A stretch of DNA of 64,000 nt from Nostoc sp. CHAB 5844. Its GTDB lineage: Bacteria > Cyanobacteriota > Cyanobacteriia > Cyanobacteriales > Nostocaceae. Shown piece after piece: positions 62,482-64,000 of this stretch (positions are counted from its first letter, which is position 1; each line of letters begins with the position of its first letter). Both the position numbers and the translations under genes were made by a program. The notes under the pieces are model-generated. The model did no database searches and was not told the DNA's origin. It saw nothing but the letters and a program-made list of their open reading frames with translations. The DNA is taken from positions 62,001 through 126,000 of the forward strand of contig NZ_JAIVFW010000002.1 in the NCBI RefSeq assembly GCF_020829595.1, written 5' to 3'.

Positions 62482-63939
62482 TTGAGAAAAATGATTTCAT
62501 CTGACTCAAAGCAATATTCTAAATCAACCGTTAAATCGTCTATTTCGCAATATCGTCAATTGATTATTATTACCATAATTTTGGCGATCGCTCATTACGG
62601 ATTGGCTACTCTTGCTCAATTTGTCTCATTTAAAAACTCCGCATCAGCAATTTGGCCTTCATCAGGTTTTTTCCTAGCAATGATTTTGTTGTTGGGTTAT
62701 CGGATTGTACCATCAATTTTTTTGAGTGCATTGCTGATCAATTAGCTGTTATTTTATAAAGATTTACCTACTATCATCAGTATCTCTTTAATCAATTGTA
62801 TTGAACCACTTGTTGGTGCATGGTTAATCAATCAATTTGTTAAAACACACGATGGTAATCATCAGCAGGGCTGCGTTTTGGGGCAACAATCCTGTGGAAT
62901 ATATGATGATGCCATTGTTGCTTTGGTCTGCGTTTCGATTTAGAACAACTGAATCTACACTATTAGTTGTGGTTGTTTCTGCGATCGCAGTTTTAGGCAC
63001 ATCTCGTCACTTGGGTTCATTTGCCCGATCTTCAGTCAACGAGTCTTTGATGTTACTGCAATCTTTCATGTGTGTCATTGCCCTGACAACTTATTTATTG
63101 ATGTCAGTTCTCAATGAAAATCGTCAAGCAGCGTTGAAACTAGAACAAAGAGTCGAAGAACGCACGGCTGAACTGAAAATTGCCAAGGAAATTGCTGACA
63201 ATGCCAATCAAGCAAAAAGTGAATTCTTGGCAAACATGAGTCATGAACTGCGAACACCCTTGAATGGAATTTTAGGATACGCGCAGATTCTCAGTCGTTC
63301 TAAAGTTTTACCAGAAAAAGAACGTCATGGAGTCGGCATTATTCATCAATGTGGTTCCCATTTGTTGACTTTAATCAACGATGTACTAGACTTATCTAAA
63401 ATTGAAGCGCGAAAACTAGAACTTGCACCTAATGCCTTACACTTGCCAGCATTTTTGCAAGGAGTGGTAGAAATCTGCCGTATTCGTGCTGAACAAAAAG
63501 GCATTGACTTTATTTATCAACCCGATCCTATGTTACCTGAAGGTGTATTTGCCGATGAGAAGCGATTACGTCAGGTATTGATTAACTTATTGGGGAATGG
63601 CATTAAATTTACAGACAAAGGATCTGTCACTCTAAAAGTTACAATCTTGGAAACTTCAACGACTTTTGCAAGAGGTCTATTATTTGTACCAAATTAACAG
63701 ATGATTCGCCAGCCATACAACTGAGAATTCAAGATAGTGGTATTGGTATGCCACCAGAAGTAAAACAGAAAATTTTTGATCACTTATTTACAACTAAAGA
63801 AATTGGTAAAGGCACAGGATTAGGATGAGCGATCGCTCATCAAATTATTACTGAAAAACACCACGGTTCAATATATGTCAACTCTACACTTGGTCAAGGC
63901 GCTGAGTTTATCATTACACTTCCTGTCAAACTTCAGTGA
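62482..63939 (+). pseudogene. MASE1 histidine kinase pseudogene with chimeric 3' half
   Basis: 62482 opens a MASE1 sensor (YRQLIIITIILAIAHYGLAT, SASAIWPSSGFFLA) that hits TAG at 62743, where Trp is expected; MASE1-like sequence continues after it (LLFYKDLPTIISISLINCIE). A frameshift/deletion near 62850-62880 leads to a frame with more TM, then HisKA with [20 protein letters not shown] and the N-box [12 protein letters not shown]. At 63661 the 22-bp MITE end (GACTTTTGCAAGAGGTCTAT) joins it, in another frame, to IQLRIQDSGIGMPPEVKQKI and KEIGKGTGLG, then TGA, then AIAHQIITEKHHGS. The last part resembles a different kinase subfamily. At least four lesions, so inactive. Confidence 0.85.
63661..63682. 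repeat. MITE end at the kinase junction
   Basis: 22 bp identical to the right end and flank of the MITE at 55628-55764, but with no left end in sight. It marks the join between two unrelated kinase pieces. Confidence 0.78.
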
Positions 63940-64000
63940 GCTATAACAATCCAATATAGATTATAAACATATCTTAATTTGTACCATTAAAATTAATATT

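Overview
The window looks like chromosomal DNA of a filamentous, phycobilisome-bearing cyanobacterium of the Nostoc/Calothrix/Tolypothrix kind. Four things suggest this: the octamer GCGATCGC (HIP1) recurs in genes and spacers; a CpcS-type bilin lyase and a PatA-like response regulator are present; two-component genes are numerous; and the spacers are packed with short interspersed repeats typical of Nostocales. The order-level assignment is inference. I saw no rRNA, tRNA, CRISPR array, complete insertion sequence or phage module.

Layout. 0-7 kb: secreted or membrane proteases (CtpA, site-2 protease), a degenerate metallo-beta-lactamase-fold protein, a HEAT-repeat/cpcS phycobiliprotein pair and a secreted CAP protein. 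7.5-14 kb: an FHA-PAS-GAF-GGDEF-EAL protein, then a four-gene efflux cluster (ABC ATPase, ABC-2 permease, MarR regulator, MFS pump). 14-21 kb: a PEP-CTERM protein, a membrane protein, a TPR lipoprotein and the sulfate uptake operon sbpA-cysT-cysW. 21-31 kb is accessory: tandem repeats, a DUF559 nuclease between direct repeats, PBP4, an antitoxin with a wrecked RelE-type toxin, a P1B-4 metal ATPase, a GST, and a beheaded GTPase gene beside a one-TM protein. 30.8-34.5 kb: FtsH, a hydrolase lacking its serine nucleophile and a phosphoribosyltransferase. 35-53 kb is dominated by signalling: a CHASE-PAS-GAF hybrid kinase with receiver and Hpt domains, two receiver-GGDEF proteins, a PatA-like regulator and a second hybrid kinase; between them lie a convergent crcB pair and a peptidoglycan-binding/beta-propeller fusion. 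53-64 kb: a GH31 glucosidase, an XRE regulator divergent from a small conserved protein, a fused 5-oxoprolinase, a bestrophin, a coiled-coil repeat protein and a kinase pseudogene.

The strongest theme is remodelling of genes by small repeats. At least six families of MITE-like or palindromic elements occur. They supply the last codons and stop of several genes (ctpA, the MBL gene, the GGDEF/EAL gene, DUF559, dacB, the phosphoribosyltransferase). They abut or split pseudogenes (PAS fragment, RelE toxin, GTPase, histidine kinase) and add in-frame peptides to the 5-oxoprolinase. One element pair is nearly identical across 39 kb, which suggests recent movement. The best candidates for an undescribed system are the GTPase remnant with its membrane partner (29.66-30.82 kb) and the repeat-flanked DUF559 nuclease (22.08-22.67 kb); both are inferences from context.
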